A stretch of 45,336 nt of DNA from Amycolatopsis bullii. Lineage in GTDB: Bacteria > Actinomycetota > Actinomycetes > Mycobacteriales > Pseudonocardiaceae. A program made the position numbers and the translations under genes. Shown piece after piece: positions 35,591-44,126 of this stretch. The number at the start of each line of letters is the position of its first letter. The stretch's first letter is position 1. The notes under the pieces are model-generated. The model ran no database searches. It had not been told where the DNA came from and saw only the letters and a program-made list of their open reading frames with translations. Location of the stretch: NCBI RefSeq assembly GCF_014654205.1, contig NZ_BNAW01000066.1, positions 1 to 45,336 of the forward strand, in the 5' to 3' direction.

Positions 35591-36567
35591 CTGCTTCGGT
35601 GCCGGTACCGGCGGGCGAGGACATCACCGCGGCGGCCGAGCCCTACCTGGCGTACCTCACGGACCTCTCGCGGCAGCTGGGCGTGATCGACCCCGTCGAG
35701 ACGTACTTCCGGCCGCTGATCGGCCGCTGGGCCGACCTCGGCGCGGAGGCGGACAGCCTGCGCCAGGCCGCGTCGGTCGCGGCCGAGGTTTCGGCGCGCC
35801 TGGACGACGAGCTCGGCCGGCTCGACGCGGGCTGGGAGGGCAAGGACGCCGACTCGTTCGTCGCGTACATCCGTGCGATCGGCGCGGCGGGCGGCGACCT
35901 GCGCGAGGCACTCGAAGCCCTCGCCGGCGCGCTGGACGAGATGGTGACGACCCTGCGGCACGTCGCCGTCGACCTCGTCGAGGTGCTGGTGGACGCGGCG
36001 GAGCTGACGTCGGAGACGATGCTGCTCCCGAGCGGCGGCGCCAAGCGCGCCCGGGCGCAGCTGCAGGAGACGCAGGATTCGGCCAAGGCACTGCACGAAA
36101 CCGCGCGCGACGTGCTGGAGGCGTTCGACCGGCTGTGCAACGGCGTCGACGACCCGGACGCGGCGTCCCGCACGATCGAGATCCGGCACCGGTACCCGCC
36201 GGAGCGCTTCAAGCTCCACGACGACGCGCTGAACGAAGCGGCTTCAGCGGACGAGGTCATGACCCCGTCGTCGGCCGACGGCCCGGCGGAGGGACGCCAC
36301 ACGGGTGCCGGAACCCCCGAAACGCCGCAGCCCGCCGACCCACCGCCCGCCCCGCAGGCGGAGCCGGACCACAGCACGTCGGGCGGAGTCCCGATGATGC
36401 CGATGATGGGCTTCGGCGCCTTCGGCTCGGGCGGCCAGGCTCGCCGCCCCTCGAAGACCCGCCCGGTCACGAAGTCGTCGGACCTGCTGGGCGAGCCCGG
36501 CCTGGTCGCCCCACCGGTGATCGGCGAGGACGAGAAACCACCGGAGAAGAACCCGCCCGCGAAGTGA
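35587..36567 (+). CDS. WXG100/PPE-like T7SS protein with proline-rich C-terminus
   Basis: A 326-aa protein. The first 200 residues are helical and include W83-E84-G85 (DAGWEGKDADSF), the WXG turn. The rest is low-complexity Pro/Gly/Ser with a short hydrophobic Met-rich patch (VPMMPMMGFGAFG) and a Pro/Lys tail. Translationally coupled to the EspC-like gene and inside the ESX-4-like locus, so it is a probable substrate or export chaperone. Convergent with mycP across the 21-bp repeat array. Confidence 0.75.
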   Translation: MTASVPVPAGEDITAAAEPYLAYLTDLSRQLGVIDPVETYFRPLIGRWADLGAEADSLRQAASVAAEVSARLDDELGRLDAGWEGKDADSFVAYIRAIGAAGGDLREALEALAGALDEMVTTLRHVAVDLVEVLVDAAELTSETMLLPSGGAKRARAQLQETQDSAKALHETARDVLEAFDRLCNGVDDPDAASRTIEIRHRYPPERFKLHDDALNEAASADEVMTPSSADGPAEGRHTGAGTPETPQPADPPPAPQAEPDHSTSGGVPMMPMMGFGAFGSGGQARRPSKTRPVTKSSDLLGEPGLVAPPVIGEDEKPPEKNPPAK

Positions 36568-36572
36568 CGGAA

Positions 36573-36696
36573 GGGGCATCACGTGTGACCCAGGGGGCAT
36601 CACGCCGATGCCCGCTCAATCACGGGTGATGCCCTCCCAGTCACGTGTGATGCCTCTCCAAGCACACGTGATGCCCTTCCCAGCACGGGTGAGGCC
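36573..36696. repeat. 21-bp-period inverted repeat array between convergent T7SS genes
   Basis: Two forward units start at 36573 and 36594 (GGGGCATCACG...). Four reverse units start at 36620, 36641, 36662 and 36683 (TCACGGGTGATGCC, TCACGTGTGATGCC, GCACACGTGATGCC, GCACGGGTGAGGCC). Within each group units are exactly 21 bp apart. Forward and reverse units can pair, and the second forward unit is itself a hairpin (GGGCAT/ATGCCC). It separates the stops of the WXG-like gene and mycP, so it may terminate both. Confidence 0.88.
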
Positions 36697-36698
36697 CG

Positions 36699-38315
36699 TC
36701 AGCGGCGGGTGGTTTCGGTCTCGGCTGGGCGGTTGCGGCGGATCGTGTGCATCACGAACAGCGTGATGAGCAGGGCGAGCACGCCGCCCGCCGTGCCGGC
36801 CAAGGCCACGATCATCGGGGTCGAGCTGCGGTCGTTCGCCGGGGGGAGCTGGGCCATCTGCGGGGCGGGGATCGGTGCCTGGTTCCCGACCTCCGAGGGC
36901 AGGACCTGGGTCAGCGCCGCCACCGGGTCGATCACCCCGTAGCCGACGAAGTTGTCGCGGCCGCCCGGGGCCGCCGGGTGCTGGGCGGTCTCCTTGATCC
37001 GGTTGATGATGCCCTTGGCGTCGAGCTTCGGGTATTTCGCCTTGACCAGCGCCGCCAAGCCGGCCACGTACGGTGCCGCGAAGCTGGTGCCCTGGATTTC
37101 GCTGGCCTTGTCGCCGTTTTCGAACGTCAGGTTCGCCAGGCTGCCGGACCCCTCGGCGGGGTCGAGCGACACGATCTTCGTGCCGGGAGCCGCGACGCCG
37201 ACCCACGGGCCGTGCACGCTGAAGGGCGCGACGCTGCCGAACTCGTCGATCGCCCCGACCGACAGCACGTCGTCGGCGAACCACGGCGGCGTCACGATCG
37301 TCTTGGGCTTGCGCGCGTCCGGCTGGTCGTTCTGCGGGCAGGTGTCCGTCGCGTTGCCGGCCGCGGCGACGATCACGATGCCGGCCTGCGCCGCGAAGCG
37401 CACGGCCGCCTGGACCTGCTGCTCGCCTTCGGTGATCGAGCCGGTGGCCGGGCGGCAGTTGTCGACCGACATGTTGATGATGTCGGCTTCCTTCCGCTCG
37501 GCGATGCCGCGGATGATCTCGGCCAGCGTCTTCAGCGTGCCCGCGGTGCCGGCCTTCTCCAGCTGACGTCCGCCGTTGGACTGCCCGGGGGACGTCCCGT
37601 CGCCTTCGGCGCCGCCACCGCCTCCGCCGGGCGGCGGTTCGGTGGAGGACTCCGGCGGCGGGTTCGTGCTGGACGACGGAGGCGGAGCGCTCGAACCGGC
37701 CGTCGCGTTCTGCTTCGCGGGCTCGTAGTTCTCGCTGAGCTGGCGGTAGGACACGATCGTGGCGTCCGGGGCGACGCCGACGAACCCGACCTCGGGGTTG
37801 TCCGGCTTCGCCCCGATGATCCCGGCGACCTCGGTGCCGTGGCCGTCGCAGTCCTCGAGACCCGGCGGCTGGCCCTTCGTCGGCGTGGCCACGTAGTCGC
37901 CGCCGGACTTGAGCCGGTCCTGGAACCACGGGTGCCGCGTCACGCCGGTGTCGATCACCGCCACGCGGACGCCGCCGCCGGCACTGCCTCCCGTGGCCGC
38001 CTTGACGATGTCCTGCGCCTTGGAGATCTGCAGGTACTCCTGGCCCCACGGCCGGTTCTTGATCTGGATGTCCTGGCCGAGGGTGCTGCGCTGGACGCAG
38101 CCCTTCGTCTGGGTGTACGTCTTGTCGGGCTGGCGCGAGTCCGGGATCAGCTTGGTCATGTCGACCGGCGGCGGGGTCGCGAAGTAGCCGTCGGCCGGTG
38201 CGGCCTGCGCCCACGCGGGCACCGCGAGCGTCAGCGGCGACAGGAGGCCGATCGCGCCGGCCAGCAGGGCCGTCGTGGTCCTTCGGGTGGCGCCGGGATG
38301 CCGTGCTGCTGCCAT
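36699..38315 (-). CDS. mycP: Type VII secretion-associated serine protease mycosin
   Basis: A 538-aa subtilisin-family protease. An N-terminal signal peptide (about 1-38, AQA site), catalytic D122 (AVIDTGV), H159 (DGHGTEVAG), oxyanion N321 (AAAGN) and S411 (GTSFAAPYVAG) are all present. A C-terminal membrane anchor (about 499-524) is followed by a short basic cytosolic tail. A roughly 50-residue Pro/Ser/Gly insertion (205-250) corresponds to the mycosin loop between His and Ser domains. ATG at 38315 lies 20 bp after the eccD stop; a GTG at 38339 overlapping that stop is an alternative. In other ESX systems mycosin stabilises the membrane complex. Confidence 0.95.
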   Translation of the reverse strand: MAAARHPGATRRTTTALLAGAIGLLSPLTLAVPAWAQAAPADGYFATPPPVDMTKLIPDSRQPDKTYTQTKGCVQRSTLGQDIQIKNRPWGQEYLQISKAQDIVKAATGGSAGGGVRVAVIDTGVTRHPWFQDRLKSGGDYVATPTKGQPPGLEDCDGHGTEVAGIIGAKPDNPEVGFVGVAPDATIVSYRQLSENYEPAKQNATAGSSAPPPSSSTNPPPESSTEPPPGGGGGGAEGDGTSPGQSNGGRQLEKAGTAGTLKTLAEIIRGIAERKEADIINMSVDNCRPATGSITEGEQQVQAAVRFAAQAGIVIVAAAGNATDTCPQNDQPDARKPKTIVTPPWFADDVLSVGAIDEFGSVAPFSVHGPWVGVAAPGTKIVSLDPAEGSGSLANLTFENGDKASEIQGTSFAAPYVAGLAALVKAKYPKLDAKGIINRIKETAQHPAAPGGRDNFVGYGVIDPVAALTQVLPSEVGNQAPIPAPQMAQLPPANDRSSTPMIVALAGTAGGVLALLITLFVMHTIRRNRPAETETTRR

Positions 38316-38335
38316 CGGAGATTCACCCGATCCGG

Positions 38336-39730
38336 TCACTTGAAGTTCAGGTGCCGCAGGGTGGTGTAGAGGTCCATCACACCCAGGGCGAGGGGCAGCA
38401 CGGAGGCGATGCAGATCGCTTCGATGATCTCCACCGTGCGGCGCAGCGGCGGCGAGAACCGCTGGTTCGGGAAGATCACGCCGACGACGAGCGCACCCGC
38501 GGCCAGCAGGATCAGCACGCCGAAGACGTAGAGCAGCCGGTTCTGGGCGTTCGCCGAAATCAGCCAGCCGACGGCGATCCCGGTGGCCGAGACCAGGCCG
38601 GTGGTGAGCAGCGCGATCGCCTGGCTGCCGTTGGCGTACGCGCGGGCGCGCAGCAGCAGGACGAGCGTCGCGACGACGGCGAGGATGATCCCGAACGCCC
38701 CGGGCGCGCTCGCGGCGATGATCGCCGAGACGGCCACCGTGGCACCGCAGCCGACCATCAGGCCGGTCATGTAGTTGTGCGCGATCGCCGTGCGGCGCTC
38801 GATCGCCCGGTAGTCGGGGAAGCCGGAGTCTTCCTTCAGCTCTTCGGCGTTGCTGGGGACGTGCGGCAGCGGCAGCTTCGCGAGCCAGATCGTGGCGCGC
38901 GGCAGGATCGAGATGCAGGCGAGGGCGACCGCGACGGTGCCGGCCGCGATCCCGGGCGCCGGGTGCGCGACGAGCGTGCCGAACAGGAAGGCCAGCGCGC
39001 CGAAGGTGCCCGCGGTGGCCGCGGCGATGAACGTCGTGATGCCGGCGCCGATGACCATGATGCAGACCGAGGCGACGATGATCACCAGGACCGCGCCGAG
39101 CAGCAGGTTGGCCCGCAGGGACAGCCCGGGCACGATGTAGAAGCCGCTGACGAAGGCCAGCGGCAGGCCGCCCGCGGCGGCGATCAGCACGCCGGTCGGC
39201 TCGGCCTGGTAGCCCTTGGCGAGGGTGGCGCCGATCGCGACGCAGGCGATCGCGCCGATGCCGCCGGCGATGGCCGCGCCCAGCGCGCTGCCGCCGTAGA
39301 ACGAGCCGCTCATGAACAGCGCGACGGCGGCGGCGAACAGCGCCAGCCCGCCGGCGACGTGCCCGAACCGGTTCGCCGTCTCCTTCGTCCACGGCCGGAA
39401 GCTGTCCGGGGACGACTCGGCGATGGCGTCGACGACGTCGTCGTACAGCGGCGGCGGCGGGTTTTCGTTGCGCTTGCGCAGCTGGAGCAGCTCGCCGTCG
39501 ACGACGCCGAGCGAGGCCAGCGTGCGGCTCGGGTCGAGCGGGGCGTCCCCGAGCTTGGCCAGCGCCCAGCCACCGTGGCGGGCCCCGCCGTCGGGCGAGG
39601 TCTCCTTGGCCATGTCCAGCAGCATCGGCAGCAGGTCGGCCACCGCGACGTCGGCGGGCAGCGCCACGTCGATCCGGGTGGACGGCGCGACGACCGTCAC
39701 CCTGCTGAATACTGTCGTGCCCGTAGCCAC
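38336..39730 (-). CDS. eccD: Type VII secretion membrane channel protein EccD
   Basis: A 464-aa protein. An N-terminal ubiquitin-like domain (about 8-88, FSRVTVVAPSTRIDVALP to LLQLRKRNE), a cytosolic linker with the PPPPLYDDVVDAI segment, then about eleven membrane helices to the C-terminus. This is the EccD plan: the dimer forms the large membrane vestibule of the ESX complex. The start is the GTG at 39730, preceded by a GGGGG stretch. A giant open frame continuing to 44266 is only the antisense of eccC. Operon with mycP. Confidence 0.93.
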   Translation of the reverse strand: MATGTTVFSRVTVVAPSTRIDVALPADVAVADLLPMLLDMAKETSPDGGARHGGWALAKLGDAPLDPSRTLASLGVVDGELLQLRKRNENPPPPLYDDVVDAIAESSPDSFRPWTKETANRFGHVAGGLALFAAAVALFMSGSFYGGSALGAAIAGGIGAIACVAIGATLAKGYQAEPTGVLIAAAGGLPLAFVSGFYIVPGLSLRANLLLGAVLVIIVASVCIMVIGAGITTFIAAATAGTFGALAFLFGTLVAHPAPGIAAGTVAVALACISILPRATIWLAKLPLPHVPSNAEELKEDSGFPDYRAIERRTAIAHNYMTGLMVGCGATVAVSAIIAASAPGAFGIILAVVATLVLLLRARAYANGSQAIALLTTGLVSATGIAVGWLISANAQNRLLYVFGVLILLAAGALVVGVIFPNQRFSPPLRRTVEIIEAICIASVLPLALGVMDLYTTLRHLNFK

Positions 39731-40009
39731 TGCACTGCCCCCGCTCGGTCGATGCTGCTCCCGGGGGAACTTATACCGAACCCCGGTGCCGACATCATCG
39801 AACGTCCGAAAATCACCGGCAATGGCCGCTCGCACCCGAGAACCGCAGTTTACTGTCGGTGCCGGGCCGTACACTCGCCTGACGACGATCGGGCAGCGTT
39901 TCCGAGGGGTTCCGGCATCCGGCGGAATTCCCGGGGGGCGTTCGATAGGTTGGTCGCGCACACCTTGCGCGGTGGCCGCCATCGTCGCGTTTGAATGAGG
40001 GGTCCTTCG
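39731..40009. promoter_or_regulatory. Divergent eccD/eccC promoter region
   Basis: A 279-bp gap. For eccC: CGGAAT (39923-39928), 17 bp, TAGGTT (39946-39951), followed by the AGGGG ribosome binding site. For eccD on minus: TATAAG (complement of 39770-39775) lies about 40 bp from its GTG, without a clear -35. Another -10-like TACACT occurs at 39870-39875. No gene seen. Confidence 0.45.
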
Positions 40010-43000
40010 ATGAGCACGCTGCAGTTCAAGAAGTCGCCGCGGCTGGCGGCACCGCGGCCGCCGGGCGGTGAGGTGCACCTGGAGCCGCCGCCCGAGGTGC
40101 CCCGGGTGATCCCCGGCAACATCGTGATGAAGGCGCTTCCGGTCGTCATGATCGTCGCGTCGCTCGGGATGATGGTCTTCATGTTCCAGGCCAGCAACCG
40201 GAACCCGATGATGATGGCCATGGGCGGCATGATGGTCGTCGGGACGCTCGGGATGATGGCAGGCGGCGGTGGCAAGGGCGGCGGCGCCAAGCGCGCCGAG
40301 ATGGACGAAGACCGCAAGGACTACCTGCGCTACCTGGGCCAGATGCGCGACCGCGCCCGCGAGGCCATGGTCGACCAGCGCGCGGCACTGGAGTGGGTGC
40401 ACCCGGACCCCCAGTCGCTGTGGTCGCTGGCCGCCAGCCGCCGGATGTGGGAACGCCGTCAGAACGACCAGGACTTCCTGCACCTGCGCGTCGGGCGCAG
40501 TTCCCACCGCCTCGCGACGCGGCTGGTCCCGCCCCAGACCGGGCCCGTAGACGAGCTGGAGCCGATCGCCACCCTCGCGCTGCGCCGGTTCGTGCGCGCG
40601 CACTCGATCGTGCCCGACCTGCCGACCCAGATCACCCTCCGCGGGTTCGCCGCGGTCAGCATGCAGGGCGACCGCGCGCTGACCCGCGGCCTCACCCGCG
40701 CGATGCTCGCGCAGCTGGTCACCTTCCACAGCCCGGACGACGTGCTGATCGCGGTCGCCACCGCGGGCCGCGCGAAGGAGGAGTGGGAGTGGGCGAAGTG
40801 GCTGCCGCACGTCCAGCACCCCACGCTGTCCGACGGCATCGGCCAGCTCCGCATGATGGCCGGTTCGCTGGCCCAGATCGAAGACTGGCTCGACGAAGAA
40901 CTGCGTGACCGCCAGCGCTTCTCCCGCAACGCCACGCCGGCGCCGGACCAGCCGCACGTCGTCATCATCATCGACGACGCCGAAGTCACCCGCGAAGAGC
41001 AGATCGTCCTCGAAGAGGGCCTGGTCGGCGTCACGCTGATCGACCTGTCCGACTCCCTCGGCAACCTCGCCGCCCGCCGCGGCCTCCGGCTGGTCGTCGA
41101 GGCGGACAGGCTGGGTGCCCGCAGCGCCGGCGGCGTCGAGTGGTTCGGCCGTCCGGACACCCTCAGCCTGGTCGAAACCGAGTCGCTGGCCCGGCTCATC
41201 TCGCCGTACCGCGTCGGCGGTGCCGCGGGCCAGGACATCGGCGACGAAGAGCCGCTGCTGTCCAACCCGTCGCTGCTGGAGCTGCTCGGCATCCCCGGCG
41301 ACCCGATGACCTTCGACGTCCAGCAGGCGTGGCGGCCGCGGCCGATCCGCGACCGCTACCGCGTCCCGTTCGGTGTCGGCGAGTACGGCCAGCCGGTCGA
41401 GCTGGACATCAAGGAAGCGGCCGCCGAAGGCATGGGCCCGCACGGCCTGTGCATCGGCGCCACCGGTTCCGGCAAGTCGGAGTTCCTCCGCACCCTGGTG
41501 CTGGGCCTGCTGGCCACGCATTCGTCGAGCACGCTGAACTTCGTCCTCGTCGACTTCAAGGGTGGCGCGACGTTCCTCGGCCTCGACAAGGCCCCGCACG
41601 TCTCCGCGGTCATCACCAACCTCGCGGACGAGGTCACCCTGGTCGACCGCATGAAGGACGCGCTGGCCGGCGAAATGAACCGGCGCCAGGAAGCGCTGAA
41701 GAACGGCGGCAACTTCAAGAACGTCTGGGAATACGAGAAAGCGCGCGAAAACGGCGCGGACCTCGACCCGCTGCCGGCGTTGTTCATCGTCTGCGACGAG
41801 TTTTCCGAGCTGCTGAGCGCGAAGCCGGACTTCATCGACCTGTTCGTCGCCATCGGCCGGCTGGGCCGGTCGCTGCAGATGCACATGCTGCTGGCCTCGC
41901 AGCGCCTCGAAGAGGGGAAGCTGCGCGGTCTCGACTCGCACCTGTCGTACCGGATCGGCCTCAAGACGTTCTCGGCGGCGGAATCCCGCGCCGCGATCGG
42001 CGTGCCGGACGCGTTCGAGCTGCCGTCGGTCCCCGGTGGTGGCTATCTGAAGTACGACACGTCGACGCTGGTGCGGTTCAAGGCGTCCTACGTCTCGGGC
42101 CCGTACCGCCCGGCCGGCCTCAAGGCGGCGGGCCCGGCGGCGACCGTGGTCCGCGCGGACAAGCGGCCGCAGCTGTTCGTCCCGGACTTCGTCGAGCTGC
42201 CGAAGGAGCCGGAGCCGCAGCAGATCGAGGCGCCGGTGCAGGAGCAGCGGCAGTCCGAGGAAGCGGTCGAACCCAGCGAGCTCGACGTCATCGTCTCGCG
42301 CCTGGTGGGCCAGGGCCCGCCGGCGCACGAGGTGTGGCTGCCGCCGCTGAAGGACCCGAACTCGCTCGACACGCTGCTGCCCAACCTGAACCCGACCGAC
42401 GACCGCGGCCTGTCCCCGGTCGGCTACTTCGGCAACGGGCGGCTGCAGGTGCCGCTGGGCATCATCGACCGGCCGTACGAGCAGCGCCGCGACCCGCTGT
42501 GGGCCGACTTCTCCGGTGCGGCGGGCCACGGCGTGATCGTCGGCGGGCCGCAGACGGGCAAGTCGACCATGCTGCGGACGCTGATCATGTCGATGGCGCT
42601 GACGCACACACCCGAGGAGGCGCAGTTCTACTGCCTCGACCTCGGTGGTGGCACCCTGGCCGGGCTCGCGGACCTGCCGCACGTCGGTGGCGTCGCGGTG
42701 GCCCGGCGCGAGCCGGACAAGGCCCGCCGGATCGTGGCCGAGCTGACCACCCTGCTCACCGAGCGGGAAGGCCGGTTCGGGGCGATGGGCATCGACTCGA
42801 TGACCGAGTTCCGCAACCGCAAGCGCCGCGGCGAGATCCGGCCGGACCAGGACCCGTTCGGCGACGCGTTCCTGATCGTGGACAACTGGCGGGCCCTGCG
42901 CGACGACTTCGAAGAGCTCGAGACCACGATCACCCGGCTCGCCACCCAGGGTCTGTCCTACGGCGTGCACGTGATCATCTCCGCCAACCGGTGGGCCGAC

Positions 43001-44020
43001 ATCCGCCCGGCGATCAAGGACATGCTGGGCACCCGGTTCGAGCTGCGCCTCGGTGACCCGACCGAGTCGGACATCGACCGGCGCGTCGCGGTGAACATCC
43101 CGGCCGGGCGGCCGGGCCGCGGCCTCACCCGGGAGAAGCTGCACATGCTCGGCGGCCTCCCGCGGATCGACGGCTCCAGCGACCCGGAGACGATCGCGGC
43201 CGGCGTGGCCGACGCGGTGGCGAAGATCAAGGGCGCGTGGCGCGGCCGCGTCGCGCCGCAGGTCCGCCTGCTGCCCGAGCTGATCACCTACGAAGACGTG
43301 CTCAAGCTCGACACCGCGCGGGACTCGAAGCTCATCCCGATCGGCGTCAACGAAGAAGATCTGCAGCCGATCTACCTCGACTTCAACGCCGAGCCGCACT
43401 TCTACGCCTTCGCGGACGGCGAGTCGGGGAAGACGAACCTGCTGCGGCAGATCGCCCGGGGCATCTCGGAGCGCTACACCGCCAAGGAAGCGCTCATCCT
43501 GCTGGTCGACTACCGGCGCACGATGCTCGGCTTCATCCAGGGCGATTCGCTGCTCGGGTACGCGGTTTCGGCCGCGCAGCTGGAGAGCATGGTCGGCGAC
43601 GTCTTCAACTCGATGACGCGGCGCCTGCCGGGTCCGGACGTCACGCAGGAGCAGCTGAAGACGCGGTCCTGGTGGAAGGGCCCGGAGCTGTTCATCCTGG
43701 TCGACGACTACGACCTGGTGGCCACGTCGACGAACAACCCGCTGCGGAAGATCTCCGACTTCCTGCCGCAGGCGAAGGACGTCGGCCTGCACCTGGTGAC
43801 CGTGCGGCGCACCGGTGGCGCGAGCAAGGCGATGTACGACCCGATCATCGGCAAGCTCAAGGAGATCGCGGCGCCGGGCATGGTGATGAACGGTTCGCGC
43901 GACGAAGGTGCGCTGGTCGGCAACATCAAGCCGAGCGCGATGCCGCCGGGCCGGGGCAACCTGCTGACCCGGAAGAACGGCAAGCAGCTGATCCAGGTGT
44001 CGTGGATCCAGCCCGACTGA
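40010..44020 (+). CDS. eccC: Type VII secretion ATPase EccC (fused EccCa-EccCb)
   Basis: A 1336-aa FtsK/SpoIIIE-type motor that recruits and drives substrates. Two membrane helices (about 39-60 and 66-86) precede a cytosolic stalk and three ATPase domains. Walker A motifs are GATGSGKS (483-490), GGPQTGKST (845-853) and a weaker third one, ADGESGKT (1135-1142), with Ala in place of the first Gly. Walker B segments include LFIVCDEF, AFLIVDNW and LFILVDDYD. The ATG at 40010 has an AGGGG site; an ATG five codons earlier is less likely. Single-chain EccC is typical of ESX-4. A long antisense frame opposite is spurious. Confidence 0.96.
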   Translation: MSTLQFKKSPRLAAPRPPGGEVHLEPPPEVPRVIPGNIVMKALPVVMIVASLGMMVFMFQASNRNPMMMAMGGMMVVGTLGMMAGGGGKGGGAKRAEMDEDRKDYLRYLGQMRDRAREAMVDQRAALEWVHPDPQSLWSLAASRRMWERRQNDQDFLHLRVGRSSHRLATRLVPPQTGPVDELEPIATLALRRFVRAHSIVPDLPTQITLRGFAAVSMQGDRALTRGLTRAMLAQLVTFHSPDDVLIAVATAGRAKEEWEWAKWLPHVQHPTLSDGIGQLRMMAGSLAQIEDWLDEELRDRQRFSRNATPAPDQPHVVIIIDDAEVTREEQIVLEEGLVGVTLIDLSDSLGNLAARRGLRLVVEADRLGARSAGGVEWFGRPDTLSLVETESLARLISPYRVGGAAGQDIGDEEPLLSNPSLLELLGIPGDPMTFDVQQAWRPRPIRDRYRVPFGVGEYGQPVELDIKEAAAEGMGPHGLCIGATGSGKSEFLRTLVLGLLATHSSSTLNFVLVDFKGGATFLGLDKAPHVSAVITNLADEVTLVDRMKDALAGEMNRRQEALKNGGNFKNVWEYEKARENGADLDPLPALFIVCDEFSELLSAKPDFIDLFVAIGRLGRSLQMHMLLASQRLEEGKLRGLDSHLSYRIGLKTFSAAESRAAIGVPDAFELPSVPGGGYLKYDTSTLVRFKASYVSGPYRPAGLKAAGPAATVVRADKRPQLFVPDFVELPKEPEPQQIEAPVQEQRQSEEAVEPSELDVIVSRLVGQGPPAHEVWLPPLKDPNSLDTLLPNLNPTDDRGLSPVGYFGNGRLQVPLGIIDRPYEQRRDPLWADFSGAAGHGVIVGGPQTGKSTMLRTLIMSMALTHTPEEAQFYCLDLGGGTLAGLADLPHVGGVAVARREPDKARRIVAELTTLLTEREGRFGAMGIDSMTEFRNRKRRGEIRPDQDPFGDAFLIVDNWRALRDDFEELETTITRLATQGLSYGVHVIISANRWADIRPAIKDMLGTRFELRLGDPTESDIDRRVAVNIPAGRPGRGLTREKLHMLGGLPRIDGSSDPETIAAGVADAVAKIKGAWRGRVAPQVRLLPELITYEDVLKLDTARDSKLIPIGVNEEDLQPIYLDFNAEPHFYAFADGESGKTNLLRQIARGISERYTAKEALILLVDYRRTMLGFIQGDSLLGYAVSAAQLESMVGDVFNSMTRRLPGPDVTQEQLKTRSWWKGPELFILVDDYDLVATSTNNPLRKISDFLPQAKDVGLHLVTVRRTGGASKAMYDPIIGKLKEIAAPGMVMNGSRDEGALVGNIKPSAMPPGRGNLLTRKNGKQLIQVSWIQPD

Positions 44021-44030
44021 CGACGGCGGC

Positions 44031-44060
44031 CGGACGCGCTCTCGGCGAGGTGGGTAGGTT
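44031..44060 (+). promoter_or_regulatory. Weak promoter candidate before the Hsp70-like gene
   Basis: CGGACG (44031-44036), 18 bp, TAGGTT (44055-44060) in the 106-bp gap after eccC. It would allow expression separate from eccC, although read-through from eccC is also likely. Confidence 0.3.
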
Positions 44061-44126
44061 CCTCCTCGGGGGCGCGTCCCGGCGGCGGGGCGCGGGGGAT
44101 CGCGACGGAATGTGCGGGAGCTGCTG

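Noticed and set aside
36573..36696. Repeat array considered as CRISPR
   Set aside because: Units are degenerate, only 21 bp apart with no unique spacers, change orientation midway, and no cas genes are present.
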